Below, piece after piece: positions 1-7,588 of a DNA stretch of 43,629 nt (positions are counted from its first letter, which is position 1; every line of letters begins with the position of its first letter). Location of the stretch: assembly GCA_964560875.1 (NCBI GenBank), contig CAZLMW010000062.1, positions 1-43,629 on the forward strand, in the 5' to 3' direction. The stretch is from CAZLMW01 sp964560875. Lineage in GTDB: Bacteria; Myxococcota_A; UBA9042. The notes under the pieces are model-generated. The model made no database searches and was not told where the DNA came from. It was given only the letters and a program-made list of their open reading frames with translations. The position numbers and the translations under genes are program-made.

Positions 1-46
1 TGGCCCGGACCCGGGTTATCGCTCAGTCAGCGACTTCCAATCGGGC
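1..46 (+). repeat. Left arm of a 46-bp inverted repeat
   Basis: Positions 1-46 match the reverse complement of 2550-2595 at 44 of 46 bases; the mismatches are at positions 15 and 16. The arms lie about 2.5 kb apart and bracket the membrane-protein gene at 126-2342. Read in frame 2 this arm encodes GPDPGYRSVSDFQSG, and that frame stays open to a stop at 230-232. The repeat may therefore be a duplicated piece of coding sequence rather than a transposon end. Its left boundary is cut by the window edge. Confidence 0.85.
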
Positions 47-125
47 CTGCGCCGCGTCGCCATCGCGGTGTGGCCCATCTTTCGCCCGCGCCAGGTTGGG
101 GCATCATACGGATGTGCAAGAAGCG

Positions 126-2342
126 ATGCTGGTGTTGTCTGGTCTGCAAGCGCTGATCGCTTGGGCGGTTGCCGGCGTCGTGTTCGTCTTCGCTTGCCGC
201 CCCATGCCCAGCGGCCGTGCGCCGGTCGATGACAGCCGCCAGTTGAGCCTCCTCGTGCTCGGCGTCGGTACCGGTCTCGGGCTCGTACCGGCCACAGCGT
301 TTTTCTTCTACACCGCCACGAATATCGTCGTGTCGTGGGCGACCACCCTCCTCAGCGCTGCCGTTTGGTGCGCAGCTGGTGTGGTGATTTGGCGAGTACG
401 GACCCGCCGCAGCGGCAAGGCCAAGTCGATCGCGTCCGTCGTTCCGTGCGGCGTCGTCGCCACCATGCGCGACCACCGGCTGGGCCTCACTCTCGCTGCG
501 TTCGTTTCCGTCATCTACGCCGTCAAGTTCGACCGCTCCGTCGCCTCCATCGTAGCGACCTGCGTCAACGAAGTGGCGTTCATGGCGCTGGATGTGTTGC
601 CGGACGGTGCCGGAGTCATGCGCCGCAACATCAGTGACGCTCGTCTGGGCAACCCCGCTGTAATCGCCAGCTTTCTCGCGCAATTCCACGGTCTCGGACA
701 GCGTGCGCTGATGGCGTCATGTGGCGGGTTGATTGGGCTCGGCGGCTACGCGCTGGGGTGCGTCCTGACCAAACAGCGACGCTACGGGTACTTTGCCGCG
801 GCCGTTCTCGCGCTCAACCCATGGGTGCTGAAGTTCCCGTTGCCCGACGAGAATCTCTACACGCTCGCGTTCGCCTCCTGTTGGCTGCCAGCGTTGCTCG
901 TCAAGCGGACAGCGTGGTGGCCCATTGGCCTGTTGGCCGGACTTACGATCGGGATGCGTGAACCGCTCTGGCTCGCGGTGCCGGCGATGCTCCTTGCGGC
1001 CCGACGCGACGGTCTTCGCGCCTACTTCCTGTTGCTGGGCGCGATCGCGCTGTCGACCTTGCCGTACCACATCCATCACCACCTCGCGCTGGGCTCTGTT
1101 CTCACGTATGAGGGGATGGGGCAGGTCCCCACGTTCATGCACAGCCTCGGCCCTTTCGAGCTCCCGTGGCAGGGCATGATGAACTGGCCGCTGCACAGCG
1201 AAGTCGTCCGCACACCTCACAATCCGTGGCCAATGTTTGTGCTTTGGCCGTTGTGGCTGCTGGACCATTTCGGACTCGCGCTGGTCGCCGTAGGCCTTGT
1301 CGGGATTGTGGCCGCGTGGCGTCGAGATCGGGTGGTCGCGCTCGTGCTGGCCGGCCTCTTCGTGCCTGCGTACGTGATCCTCGCGGTGCAGGAGAACTGG
1401 GACGATCCCAACAAGATGGGCGTGCTGCTCATCCTCTTCGGGCCACTGGTCGCCGCCATGGTCTTGGGCGCTCAAGCCTGCGTTCGACGGCCACGGAGAG
1501 AGTTGGTCGCGGCCATCGCCGTCGCCGTCGCACTCGGGCTGTCGGTTCAGGCAATCGCCGATTGGCGCGCTCGACCCGATCCGCGCTACCGGAGCGCCTT
1601 TGGTGAAGACGCCACAGAGCAGCCGACCCTGTTGGAAAGGGACGCCCAGCACCTCGCATCGATCGCGCCTTGGCCCGACTTTGGGCGCGTCGACGATTTC
1701 TACGACTTCGCTTCAATGGCCCGTTTTCGCGACCTTGTCGACCACATTTCGAAGCCCCGTCTGGCATTCCGCTCAGCTCCTTGGGGATGGTTTGAACATC
1801 GCATCGTCGATCACGGTGGCCCTGTTGTGCTCGAACTGGACCTGCGTACGCCGCCATGGACCAACAGCGCGCCGTTCCGCGTCGTCGGAGGCGGCAAAAA
1901 CGCTCCGGACATCGACGTGGACCTGATCGCTTCCAGCGGGATTCAGCTCGTGAGCCCCGTCTCCGTTCCCTGGTCGAAGCGCCCCTTGACCATCGCGTTG
2001 ACGCCCAGCGGCGAGAAGGTAACCGGCGCGATGATCGCATTTGGCACCTACGACCACGTTCGGGAGCGCAAAGACGCCATGTCTCGACGCGGTGTGGAGC
2101 GGTATCGGGATGTGCAGTTCGACTTGCACTGGTTGCTGATTGGCGAGGGTCGGGGTGGGGACGCATGGCGCCCACGACCGGCTGTTCCAGCGTCGCCGGT
2201 GGTATGGCTCAAGGTGCCGTCCGGGAGCTTCTCAGTCGCGTTTACCGTCAGCGCCCGCGCCGTGCGCACGCTCGTCTGGCGCGGCGTCATCCGTGCCGAC
2301 AAACTCGACGTCTCGGGCCCGTGGTATGCCATTCACAACTAG
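126..2342 (+). CDS. Large polytopic membrane protein, possible GT-C-type glycosyltransferase
   Basis: The protein has about 738 residues. Roughly the first 490 form many hydrophobic segments, and the rest is a soluble, probably periplasmic, domain rich in Pro and Trp. The overall plan (short first loop with Asp/Arg residues, about ten membrane spans, extracytoplasmic C-terminal domain) resembles GT-C enzymes of the PMT/ArnT type, which move sugars from lipid carriers. I see no diagnostic catalytic motif, so the function is an inference. ATG 126 was chosen because it directly precedes the first membrane span; a TTG start at 96 and a GTG at 114 are also in frame. The nucleotide-sugar dehydrogenase and flippase-like genes downstream fit an envelope polysaccharide setting. 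The gene lies between the two arms of an inverted repeat. Confidence 0.75.
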   Translation: MLVLSGLQALIAWAVAGVVFVFACRPMPSGRAPVDDSRQLSLLVLGVGTGLGLVPATAFFFYTATNIVVSWATTLLSAAVWCAAGVVIWRVRTRRSGKAKSIASVVPCGVVATMRDHRLGLTLAAFVSVIYAVKFDRSVASIVATCVNEVAFMALDVLPDGAGVMRRNISDARLGNPAVIASFLAQFHGLGQRALMASCGGLIGLGGYALGCVLTKQRRYGYFAAAVLALNPWVLKFPLPDENLYTLAFASCWLPALLVKRTAWWPIGLLAGLTIGMREPLWLAVPAMLLAARRDGLRAYFLLLGAIALSTLPYHIHHHLALGSVLTYEGMGQVPTFMHSLGPFELPWQGMMNWPLHSEVVRTPHNPWPMFVLWPLWLLDHFGLALVAVGLVGIVAAWRRDRVVALVLAGLFVPAYVILAVQENWDDPNKMGVLLILFGPLVAAMVLGAQACVRRPRRELVAAIAVAVALGLSVQAIADWRARPDPRYRSAFGEDATEQPTLLERDAQHLASIAPWPDFGRVDDFYDFASMARFRDLVDHISKPRLAFRSAPWGWFEHRIVDHGGPVVLELDLRTPPWTNSAPFRVVGGGKNAPDIDVDLIASSGIQLVSPVSVPWSKRPLTIALTPSGEKVTGAMIAFGTYDHVRERKDAMSRRGVERYRDVQFDLHWLLIGEGRGGDAWRPRPAVPASPVVWLKVPSGSFSVAFTVSARAVRTLVWRGVIRADKLDVSGPWYAIHN

Positions 2343-2483
2343 TTGTGTTCCGGCTCGTCGCCCCGCGCGCCACCACATAAATGCGCCAACGACGAGCACG
2401 ACGAAGACCAACGCAGTCGCCCAACCCGGCTGCACCGCGACATCCGCGAGACGCTGAGCGATTTGCTCTGGTGGTAGCCTCAT
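2232..2483 (-). CDS. Possible small single-span membrane protein (doubtful)
   Basis: The reading frame gives 83 residues with one clear hydrophobic segment (WATALVFVVLVVGAFMWW, about residues 21-38) followed by a basic stretch and a charged tail. The start is ATG at 2483, with no good ribosome binding site. The last 111 bases overlap the 3' end of the membrane-protein gene on the other strand, which weakens the case. The frame also stays open upstream through the right inverted-repeat arm. It may be a genuine small membrane protein or a chance frame in high-GC DNA. Confidence 0.25.
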   Translation of the reverse strand: MRLPPEQIAQRLADVAVQPGWATALVFVVLVVGAFMWWRAGRRAGTQLVVNGIPRARDVEFVGTDDAAPDERAHGAGADGKRD

Positions 2484-2549
2484 ATCTTGATCATCGGCGA
2501 CTTTGGTCCGCGCAGACAAGCCTTCGATTCCAAGGTGTTCTCGGCCCAC

Positions 2550-2595
2550 GCCCGATTGGAAGTCGCTGACTGAGCGATAGGCCGGGTCCGGGCCA
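2550..2595 (-). repeat. Right arm of a 46-bp inverted repeat
   Basis: This is the partner of positions 1-46, in opposite orientation. On the minus strand it encodes GPDPAYRSVSDFQSG, differing from the left arm by one residue, and its frame continues open on both sides. It is followed directly by a short CCCGAA tandem repeat. Confidence 0.85.
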
Positions 2596-2620
2596 CCCGA
2601 ACCCGAACCCGAACGCGAAC
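2596..2620. repeat. Short CCCGAA tandem repeat
   Basis: Three to four imperfect copies of a CCCGAA hexamer lie immediately outside the right inverted-repeat arm. Short simple repeats of this kind often mark slippage or a junction. No function is evident. Confidence 0.6.
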
Positions 2621-2628
2621 TCACACCC

Positions 2629-2802
2629 TCACGGGGCGCCGCTGTGCTTGCTGATGAGGCCGGTGAGCATGGCCGCGACCTTGTTGGCCACCGCCAGCAG
2701 CGCCTCGGCTTCGGCGGCCGGCGCCAGACCAAGCGCCGCGGCCAACTCCACCGCCACCGCCGCCTCGCACGCTTCGCGAGACCTCCAGATGCGCGCGTTG
2801 AC
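2629..2802 (-). pseudogene. C-terminal relic of a four-helix-bundle (23S rRNA intervening-sequence type) protein
   Basis: The minus strand encodes about 57 residues, beginning near VNARIWRSREACEAAVAVEL and including EALLAVANKVAAMLTGLI, before a TGA stop. This pattern resembles the last two helices of the 'four helix bundle protein' family (the IVS-encoded family), common in Myxococcota, in which an R-G/E-x-x-E-A-A-type helix is followed by a helix with AMLxGLI. The N-terminal half of the family (about 60-80 residues) is not recognisable upstream, where the frame runs into unrelated sequence and then the dehydrogenase gene. I read it as a decayed fragment. Similarity was judged by eye only. 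Confidence 0.4.
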
Positions 2803-2983
2803 CGCCTCGGGGCGCACCCCTACACTCCGCGCCCCCGTGGCATGCCCGCACGCATGACCGCACGTTTGGAACCGGCCGCCGCCTACTCGCCGGCCGGCGA
2901 GAAGTTTTGATCCCAGCCGCGTGGCCACGCCACACAGCCCGCAGACAAGCACAGGCCACACAGCACCGGGCCCTGGAGAGAAG

Positions 2984-4282
2984 ATGAACGTCGTCGACAA
3001 GATCCAAAACCGCACCGCTCAGGTCGCCGTCGTCGGGCTCGGCTACGTCGGGTTGCCCCTCGCAGTGCGCATCGCGCAGGTCGGCCTGCGCACCCGCGGC
3101 ATCGACATCAACGAACGTCGCGTCGACCTCATCAACCAGGGCATCTCGGACATCGGCGATGTTTCCTCCGAGAGCCTCGCAGCCGTCGTGTCGACCGAGA
3201 CCCTCAGCGCCCACACCGAGTTCGACGTAATCGCTCAGTCCGACGCCGTGATCATCTGCGTGCCGACCCCTCTGAACAAGACACGCGACCCCGACATCTC
3301 GTTCATCGTCAAAGCGACCGAGGCCGTCGCCAAGCACATGAAGGCCGGCCAGCTTTTCGTGCTCGAATCGACGACCTACCCTGGCTTCACACGGGAGGTT
3401 CTCGGCCCGATGCTTGAGCAAGCCAGCGCCCTCCAAGCTGGCGTGGACTTCCACGTCGCGTTCTCGCCCGAGCGCATCGACCCGGGCAACGAGACCTACG
3501 GCGTCCGCAACACCACCAAGATCGTTGGCGCGATGACCCCGGCCGGTAACGCCGCGGTCCAGGCGCTGTACGAGACCTTCATCGACACGGTTCGCGGCGT
3601 CGGCAGCCCCGACACGGCCGAGATGGTGAAACTGCTCGAGAACACCTTCCGGGCGGTCAACATCGGTCTGGTCAACGAGCTCGCCGTCATGTGCCACAAA
3701 CTCGGACTCGACGTCTGGGAGGTGATTGACGCCGCGGCGACAAAGCCGTTCGGTTTCATGCCGTTCTACCCCGGTCCGGGGCTTGGCGGTCACTGCATTC
3801 CGATCGATCCGCTGTACCTGTCGTGGAAGCTTCGTTCGCTCAACTACAACGCGCGTTTCATCGAACTCGCCGACACCATCAACACGGCGATGCCCGGCCA
3901 CGTGGTCAACCTTGTGCAGGATGCGCTCAACGACCGCGCCAAGGCGCTCAAGGGCAGCAAGCTCATCATCCTCGGCGTGGCGTACAAGCGCGACATCGAC
4001 GACTACCGCGAATCCCCGGCCATCAACATCATCGACGGCCTCGAGGAAAAGGGCGCGCACGTGGACTTCTACGACCCCCACGTCGACTCCTTCATCGAAG
4101 AGGGCAAGGCGCACAAGGGAATCGCCAATCTCGACGCCATCGGCGACTACGATGCTGCGATCATCACCACGGCCCACACCGCCTTCGACTACGCCGACAT
4201 TCTCGAGCGCAGCCAACTCGTCGTCGACACGCGCAACGCGCTCAAACACATCGACGCGCGCGATAAGATCTACAAATTGTAG
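2984..4282 (+). CDS. UDP-N-acetylglucosamine / UDP-glucose 6-dehydrogenase family protein
   Basis: The protein is 432 residues, normal for the family. It has an N-terminal Rossmann fold with GLGYVGLP (residues 18-25), a central dimerisation domain, and the catalytic cysteine in GPGLGGHCIPIDP (Cys271). The C-terminal nucleotide-sugar-binding domain contains GVAYKRDIDDYRESP. These enzymes oxidise C6 of a UDP-sugar to the uronate in two NAD-dependent steps and supply precursors for capsule, O-antigen or exopolysaccharide. The GGHCIPIDPLYLSWK form is typical of the WbpA/TviB branch, so UDP-GlcNAc is the more likely substrate, though this is not proven. ATG 2984 has a GGAGAG ribosome site just upstream. 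The neighbouring flippase-like and membrane proteins fit a glycan role. Confidence 0.93.
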   Translation: MNVVDKIQNRTAQVAVVGLGYVGLPLAVRIAQVGLRTRGIDINERRVDLINQGISDIGDVSSESLAAVVSTETLSAHTEFDVIAQSDAVIICVPTPLNKTRDPDISFIVKATEAVAKHMKAGQLFVLESTTYPGFTREVLGPMLEQASALQAGVDFHVAFSPERIDPGNETYGVRNTTKIVGAMTPAGNAAVQALYETFIDTVRGVGSPDTAEMVKLLENTFRAVNIGLVNELAVMCHKLGLDVWEVIDAAATKPFGFMPFYPGPGLGGHCIPIDPLYLSWKLRSLNYNARFIELADTINTAMPGHVVNLVQDALNDRAKALKGSKLIILGVAYKRDIDDYRESPAINIIDGLEEKGAHVDFYDPHVDSFIEEGKAHKGIANLDAIGDYDAAIITTAHTAFDYADILERSQLVVDTRNALKHIDARDKIYKL

Positions 4283-4286
4283 GATT

Positions 4287-4305
4287 TTTGAACGTCTCTG
4301 AGACC
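4287..4305 (+). repeat. Left arm of a 19-bp perfect inverted repeat
   Basis: TTTGAACGTCTCTGAGACC lies four bases after the dehydrogenase stop. Its exact reverse complement occurs at 6902-6920, just after the kinase stop, so the pair brackets the flippase and kinase genes. The core GTCTCTGAGAC is itself nearly palindromic. Confidence 0.85.
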
Positions 4306-4346
4306 TTCGAATCCGAGACTCTCGTATCTGATGAGACGCCCGCTTG

Positions 4347-5465
4347 ATGGCCGACCCACAGCCCGCCCAGTCGGACACCGCCGCTGAACCTGGTGGCGTC
4401 GACCAGTCTCGGCCGTCCGCGACTTCGGTCGCTGGCAAATGGCTCGCAGGCCTCGGCATCGGCGGCTTCTTCATCTGGCTGTCGGCGCGCAATTGGCCGA
4501 TCGACAAGCTCTTCGGCGGTGACCTCGGCAGCGGCTTGGACGCGAGAGGCCGCGCGGCGCTGGTCTCCATGGCAGGAACCGAGACAACGTGGTCGCTCGC
4601 GTGGTCGTCCCTTGCGCTGGTCCTGGCGAGCTTGTTCTGCATTCACTGGCTGCGCGTGTTGCGCTGGCGACAATTCCTCCTTGCGTTCGGCGACGCCTCG
4701 GTGGCCGTCTGCAACCGCGTCGGCGCGATCGGCTTCATGGCTGTGTTCCTGCTGCCCTTTCGGCTCGGCGAAGTCGTCCGGCCTCTTCTCATAGCTCGCG
4801 ACACGGGTATCGCGTTTGGCACGGCCGCCGCCACCATCGCGGTCGAGCGCGTCGTCGATGGGTTGATGGTCTCGCTGCTGCTTTTCGTCGTGCTTCTTGG
4901 GACCCCGGCCTCGCAGCTGGAGCGCTATCCGGAGGTGCTCATCGGCGGCTACGTGTCGCTGTCCGTCTTCGGCAGCGCGATGGTTGTGCTGATCGCTACG
5001 GCGGTCGCACGCGACTTCACGGTCAAGGTGCTGCGCGGGATCATCGGCGTTGTTTCGGGCGGGCTGGCGGACAAGATCATCGGCGTCGCGACGTCGTTCG
5101 TGGACGGAATGCGGGTGCTGAAGAGCCCGGTCGCCGTGGCTCAGTTCGTCGGCATGACCGCGATCTACTGGGCGCTGGCCGGGGGCAACTGGTACGTGCT
5201 GGCCGACGGTTTCGGAATTCAGCTTCCGATCGTCGCCGGCTACACGATGATGTGTTGCGTGGTCGTCGGGATGATGATCCCGAACTCGCCGGGCAACGTC
5301 GGTTCGTTCTGGTACTTCATGCTGCTCCCTGCTGGCCTCTACGGCGTCGCTTCAGACACGCCGGCGGCCATCGGGTTCGCGCTCTGGGCGTGGTTTTTGA
5401 CCATGGGCCAGCAGGCTGTGTTTGGCATTTGGGGGCTGTGGGCACGAGCACGTTCGACGCGTTGA
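4347..5465 (+). CDS. UPF0104 / LPG-synthase-TM family flippase-like membrane protein
   Basis: The protein has 372 residues and about eight membrane segments. The family signature RLGEVVRPLLIARDTGIAF is present, followed by a second conserved helix with ERVVDGLMVSLLL (about residues 170-180). This is the membrane domain of lysylphosphatidylglycerol synthase (PF03706), found alone in many bacteria. There it is thought to move or modify lipid-linked substrates, but the exact substrate is usually unknown. The soluble aminoacyl-transferase domain of MprF is absent, so lipid lysinylation is unlikely. ATG 4347 is preferred over the adjacent TTG 4344. It lies 70 bp upstream of the kinase gene, and both sit inside the 19-bp inverted repeat pair. 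Confidence 0.85.
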   Translation: MADPQPAQSDTAAEPGGVDQSRPSATSVAGKWLAGLGIGGFFIWLSARNWPIDKLFGGDLGSGLDARGRAALVSMAGTETTWSLAWSSLALVLASLFCIHWLRVLRWRQFLLAFGDASVAVCNRVGAIGFMAVFLLPFRLGEVVRPLLIARDTGIAFGTAAATIAVERVVDGLMVSLLLFVVLLGTPASQLERYPEVLIGGYVSLSVFGSAMVVLIATAVARDFTVKVLRGIIGVVSGGLADKIIGVATSFVDGMRVLKSPVAVAQFVGMTAIYWALAGGNWYVLADGFGIQLPIVAGYTMMCCVVVGMMIPNSPGNVGSFWYFMLLPAGLYGVASDTPAAIGFALWAWFLTMGQQAVFGIWGLWARARSTR

Positions 5466-5535
5466 AACGCATGTCACGGCGTATTGCGGCCGTCGATTTG
5501 CCGGCTCTGCCACCTCCCCTTACCCTTTTGCCCGC

Positions 5536-6891
5536 ATGCAAGGCGACTACCCGCGGCAGTTCGGTCCTTATGAGTTGCTCCGCTCGCTCGGCCGAGGCGG
5601 TATGGCCGAGGTGTTCCTGGCGCAGGCGGCGTCCAACACCGGCGACAAACGCCTCGTCGCGCTCAAGCGCATGCACGCCGGGGTGAGCGAAGATCACAGC
5701 GCGGTCGAGATGTTGGTCGCCGAAGCGCGCCTCGCGATGCGTTTCGACCATCCAAACATCGCGTCGGTTTTCGAGCTCGGCTGCCACGACACCAGCTACT
5801 ACTTCCTGATGGAATACGTCGACGGCATCGATGTCGGCACGCTGCAGAATATCCACGAAGCGATGGGTCAGCCGATGGACCGTCGCGCCGTCGCCCGCAT
5901 CGCGCTCGGCATCGCGCGGGGCCTCAACTACGCGCACGAATTGCACGACGAGCAGGGTCGGAGGCTTGGCATCGTTCATCGCGATGTGAGCCCACAAAAC
6001 GTGCTCGTGAACCGGCGCGGACACGTCAAGCTCATCGACTTCGGCGTCGCCAAGGTAGCCACGCGCATTCAGCAGACCATGGCCGGCATCATCAAGGGCA
6101 AGTACGCCTACATGTCGCCCGAGCAGGCCAGCGCTGAGAAGGTCGACGCGCGGTCGGACGTCTTCAGTCTCGGCATCTGCATGTACGAGCTGCTGACCGC
6201 CCGCGCGCTCTTTCGCGGCCCAAACATGAACTCGCCATTCGCGATTCTGCGGGCGGTGCGCGAGGATCCGATCGCCGGGTTGCACAAGGTCGCACCTCGT
6301 GTGGGCCCGGATCTCTCGGCCATCGTCCACAAGGCCCTCGAGCGCGACATCGAGCGACGATACATCTCCGCTGCAGCCTTGGCGGACGACCTCGACGAAT
6401 GGCTGGCCCAGTTCGCGCCGAAGTTCGATGACGTTGCACTGAACGACCTGGTCACATCGATTGTGGCGATGGCGCCTAAAGAATCGGTTCCACAGCGCGC
6501 AGTTGCCACGCCGCCCGTGGCGCGCATGACCGGCAAAGAGTTCATGCCGAGCAATCTCAGTGTGGTCGCGCGTTCTCCGCTCGAGGAAGACGACGCTCCG
6601 ACCCCAGGCCAGCGGCCGGCTCGTCCTTCCGTTCCCCGCCGCGGCCCGAGCAGAGCCAGCCACGAGGTCCGCGCCGCCACGATCGCTGCCGGTGGGCCCA
6701 AGACCGGACGACCGAACCCCGCTGCGGCACCACCTTTGCACGTCTCAACGCCACACGGCCGAGCGCGCTCTGGGACTATGCGTCCGTCGCGCAAAGCGGT
6801 CCTGCAGTTTCTCTGGGTTGGTCTGACCGCGCTCATCTTCGCGCTGGGCTGGTCCGTAATCGCGACGCTCAAGAAGCTCGGCAAAATATGA
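5536..6891 (+). CDS. Tail-anchored Ser/Thr protein kinase (Hanks type)
   Basis: The protein has 451 residues. The kinase domain covers about residues 10-285 with all key elements: glycine loop GRGGMAEVFLA (19-29), ATP lysine in VALKRM (Lys44), catalytic loop HRDVSPQN (Asp150, Asn155), DFG (Asp168) and SPEQ (194-197). A Pro/Arg/Ser-rich linker follows, then one hydrophobic segment near residues 420-440 and a short basic tail. No extracellular sensor domain is present. The HRDVSPQN form is typical of myxobacterial kinases. ATG 5536 was chosen because the family usually starts a few residues before GPYELL; the longer frame back to 5422 overlaps the flippase gene. The substrate is unknown. The two-FHA protein at 37785-38594 is one conceivable reader of such phosphorylation. 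Confidence 0.92.
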   Translation: MQGDYPRQFGPYELLRSLGRGGMAEVFLAQAASNTGDKRLVALKRMHAGVSEDHSAVEMLVAEARLAMRFDHPNIASVFELGCHDTSYYFLMEYVDGIDVGTLQNIHEAMGQPMDRRAVARIALGIARGLNYAHELHDEQGRRLGIVHRDVSPQNVLVNRRGHVKLIDFGVAKVATRIQQTMAGIIKGKYAYMSPEQASAEKVDARSDVFSLGICMYELLTARALFRGPNMNSPFAILRAVREDPIAGLHKVAPRVGPDLSAIVHKALERDIERRYISAAALADDLDEWLAQFAPKFDDVALNDLVTSIVAMAPKESVPQRAVATPPVARMTGKEFMPSNLSVVARSPLEEDDAPTPGQRPARPSVPRRGPSRASHEVRAATIAAGGPKTGRPNPAAAPPLHVSTPHGRARSGTMRPSRKAVLQFLWVGLTALIFALGWSVIATLKKLGKI

Positions 6892-6905
6892 CCATTCTGA
6901 TGGTC
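6890..6905 (+). terminator. Weak hairpin at the end of the kinase gene
   Basis: GACCAT-TCTG-ATGGTC forms a 6-bp stem with a 4-base loop over the kinase stop codon. It runs directly into the right arm of the 19-bp inverted repeat. There is no clear T-run, so termination here is only possible. Confidence 0.3.
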
Positions 6906-6920
6906 TCAGAGACGTTCAAA
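6902..6920 (-). repeat. Right arm of a 19-bp perfect inverted repeat
   Basis: GGTCTCAGAGACGTTCAAA is the exact reverse complement of 4287-4305. It sits between the kinase gene and the pilT relic. Confidence 0.85.
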
Positions 6921-6925
6921 TAACG

Positions 6926-7452
6926 CTAAAAGTCAACCGGTTGTGATGAATTCACCGTGCTATCCGCCGATCCCGTCTCAAGCGCGCTGGCGATCTTGAA
7001 CATCGCCCCGTCGTGTTGATCTCCTCGACCAGCGCCGCAAACGTCGACGATTTCCCCGAGCCCATCGCACCACAGATCAGCACCAGGCCGTGATCGTGGC
7101 GCGCGATCCTCGCCAGGTCCGGGTGCAGATTGAGCGCAGCCAACGTCGGTTGCGCAGCCGTCAACAAGCGCACCGACAATCCGACACCACGCGCCGATTG
7201 CAGCACGTTCACGCGACACCGAACCCCCGCGATAAGGTGCGACATGTCATACGACCGGCGCGCCAGGAACGTCCGCCAGCCATCATCGCCGCACACGGTC
7301 CGCGCTTCTTCCATCGCCAGCCGCGGCGCGATCGGCTCTCCCACCGTCGCCAGCCGTCCAGCCGTCCGAATCGCTATCGGCAGCCCCGGTTCAACGTGCA
7401 GATCGCTCGCTTCGTTCGCCTTGGCCAGCTCGATCCATGCCTTCAAGCTCAT
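6926..7452 (-). pseudogene. PilT-like twitching ATPase with internal deletion and frameshift
   Basis: Reading leftward from 7452, the first ~140 residues match the N-terminal half of a PilT-like GspE-superfamily ATPase: ASDLHVEPGLPIAIR near residue 15, LNLHPDLARIARHDHGLVLI, and the Walker A motif GAMGSGKSS at about residues 129-137. After EEIN the frame closes at 6952. In the neighbouring frame the sequence continues as GAMFKIASALETGSADS and stops at 6926. This looks like the C-terminal end of the same family, in which an FKLGSVLETG-like segment occurs. About 150-200 residues carrying Walker B and the Asp/His boxes are missing, so an ATPase cannot be made. Real pilT homologues drive pilus retraction. 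Confidence 0.7.
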
Positions 7453-7588
7453 CTTCGCTCCATCGCGCGTTCCCGCAGGCTGAACGCGGACACACCTTGT
7501 CTTATGCCGGGCTCACCATCGAGCCATCGACGATGATTGGCGCCGCAAACCTCACACCACGACGGCTCACGACACCGCAAAGCTGCCC

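Noticed and set aside
4305..4313. TTCGAATCC, a tRNA T-loop-like string
   Set aside because: No acceptor stem, anticodon arm or D-arm can be folded around it.
2621..4642. Long minus-strand frame of 673 codons opposite the UDP-sugar dehydrogenase
   Set aside because: It is the antisense shadow of a well-supported dehydrogenase gene in high-GC DNA; only its last ~57 codons (2629-2802) resemble a real family.
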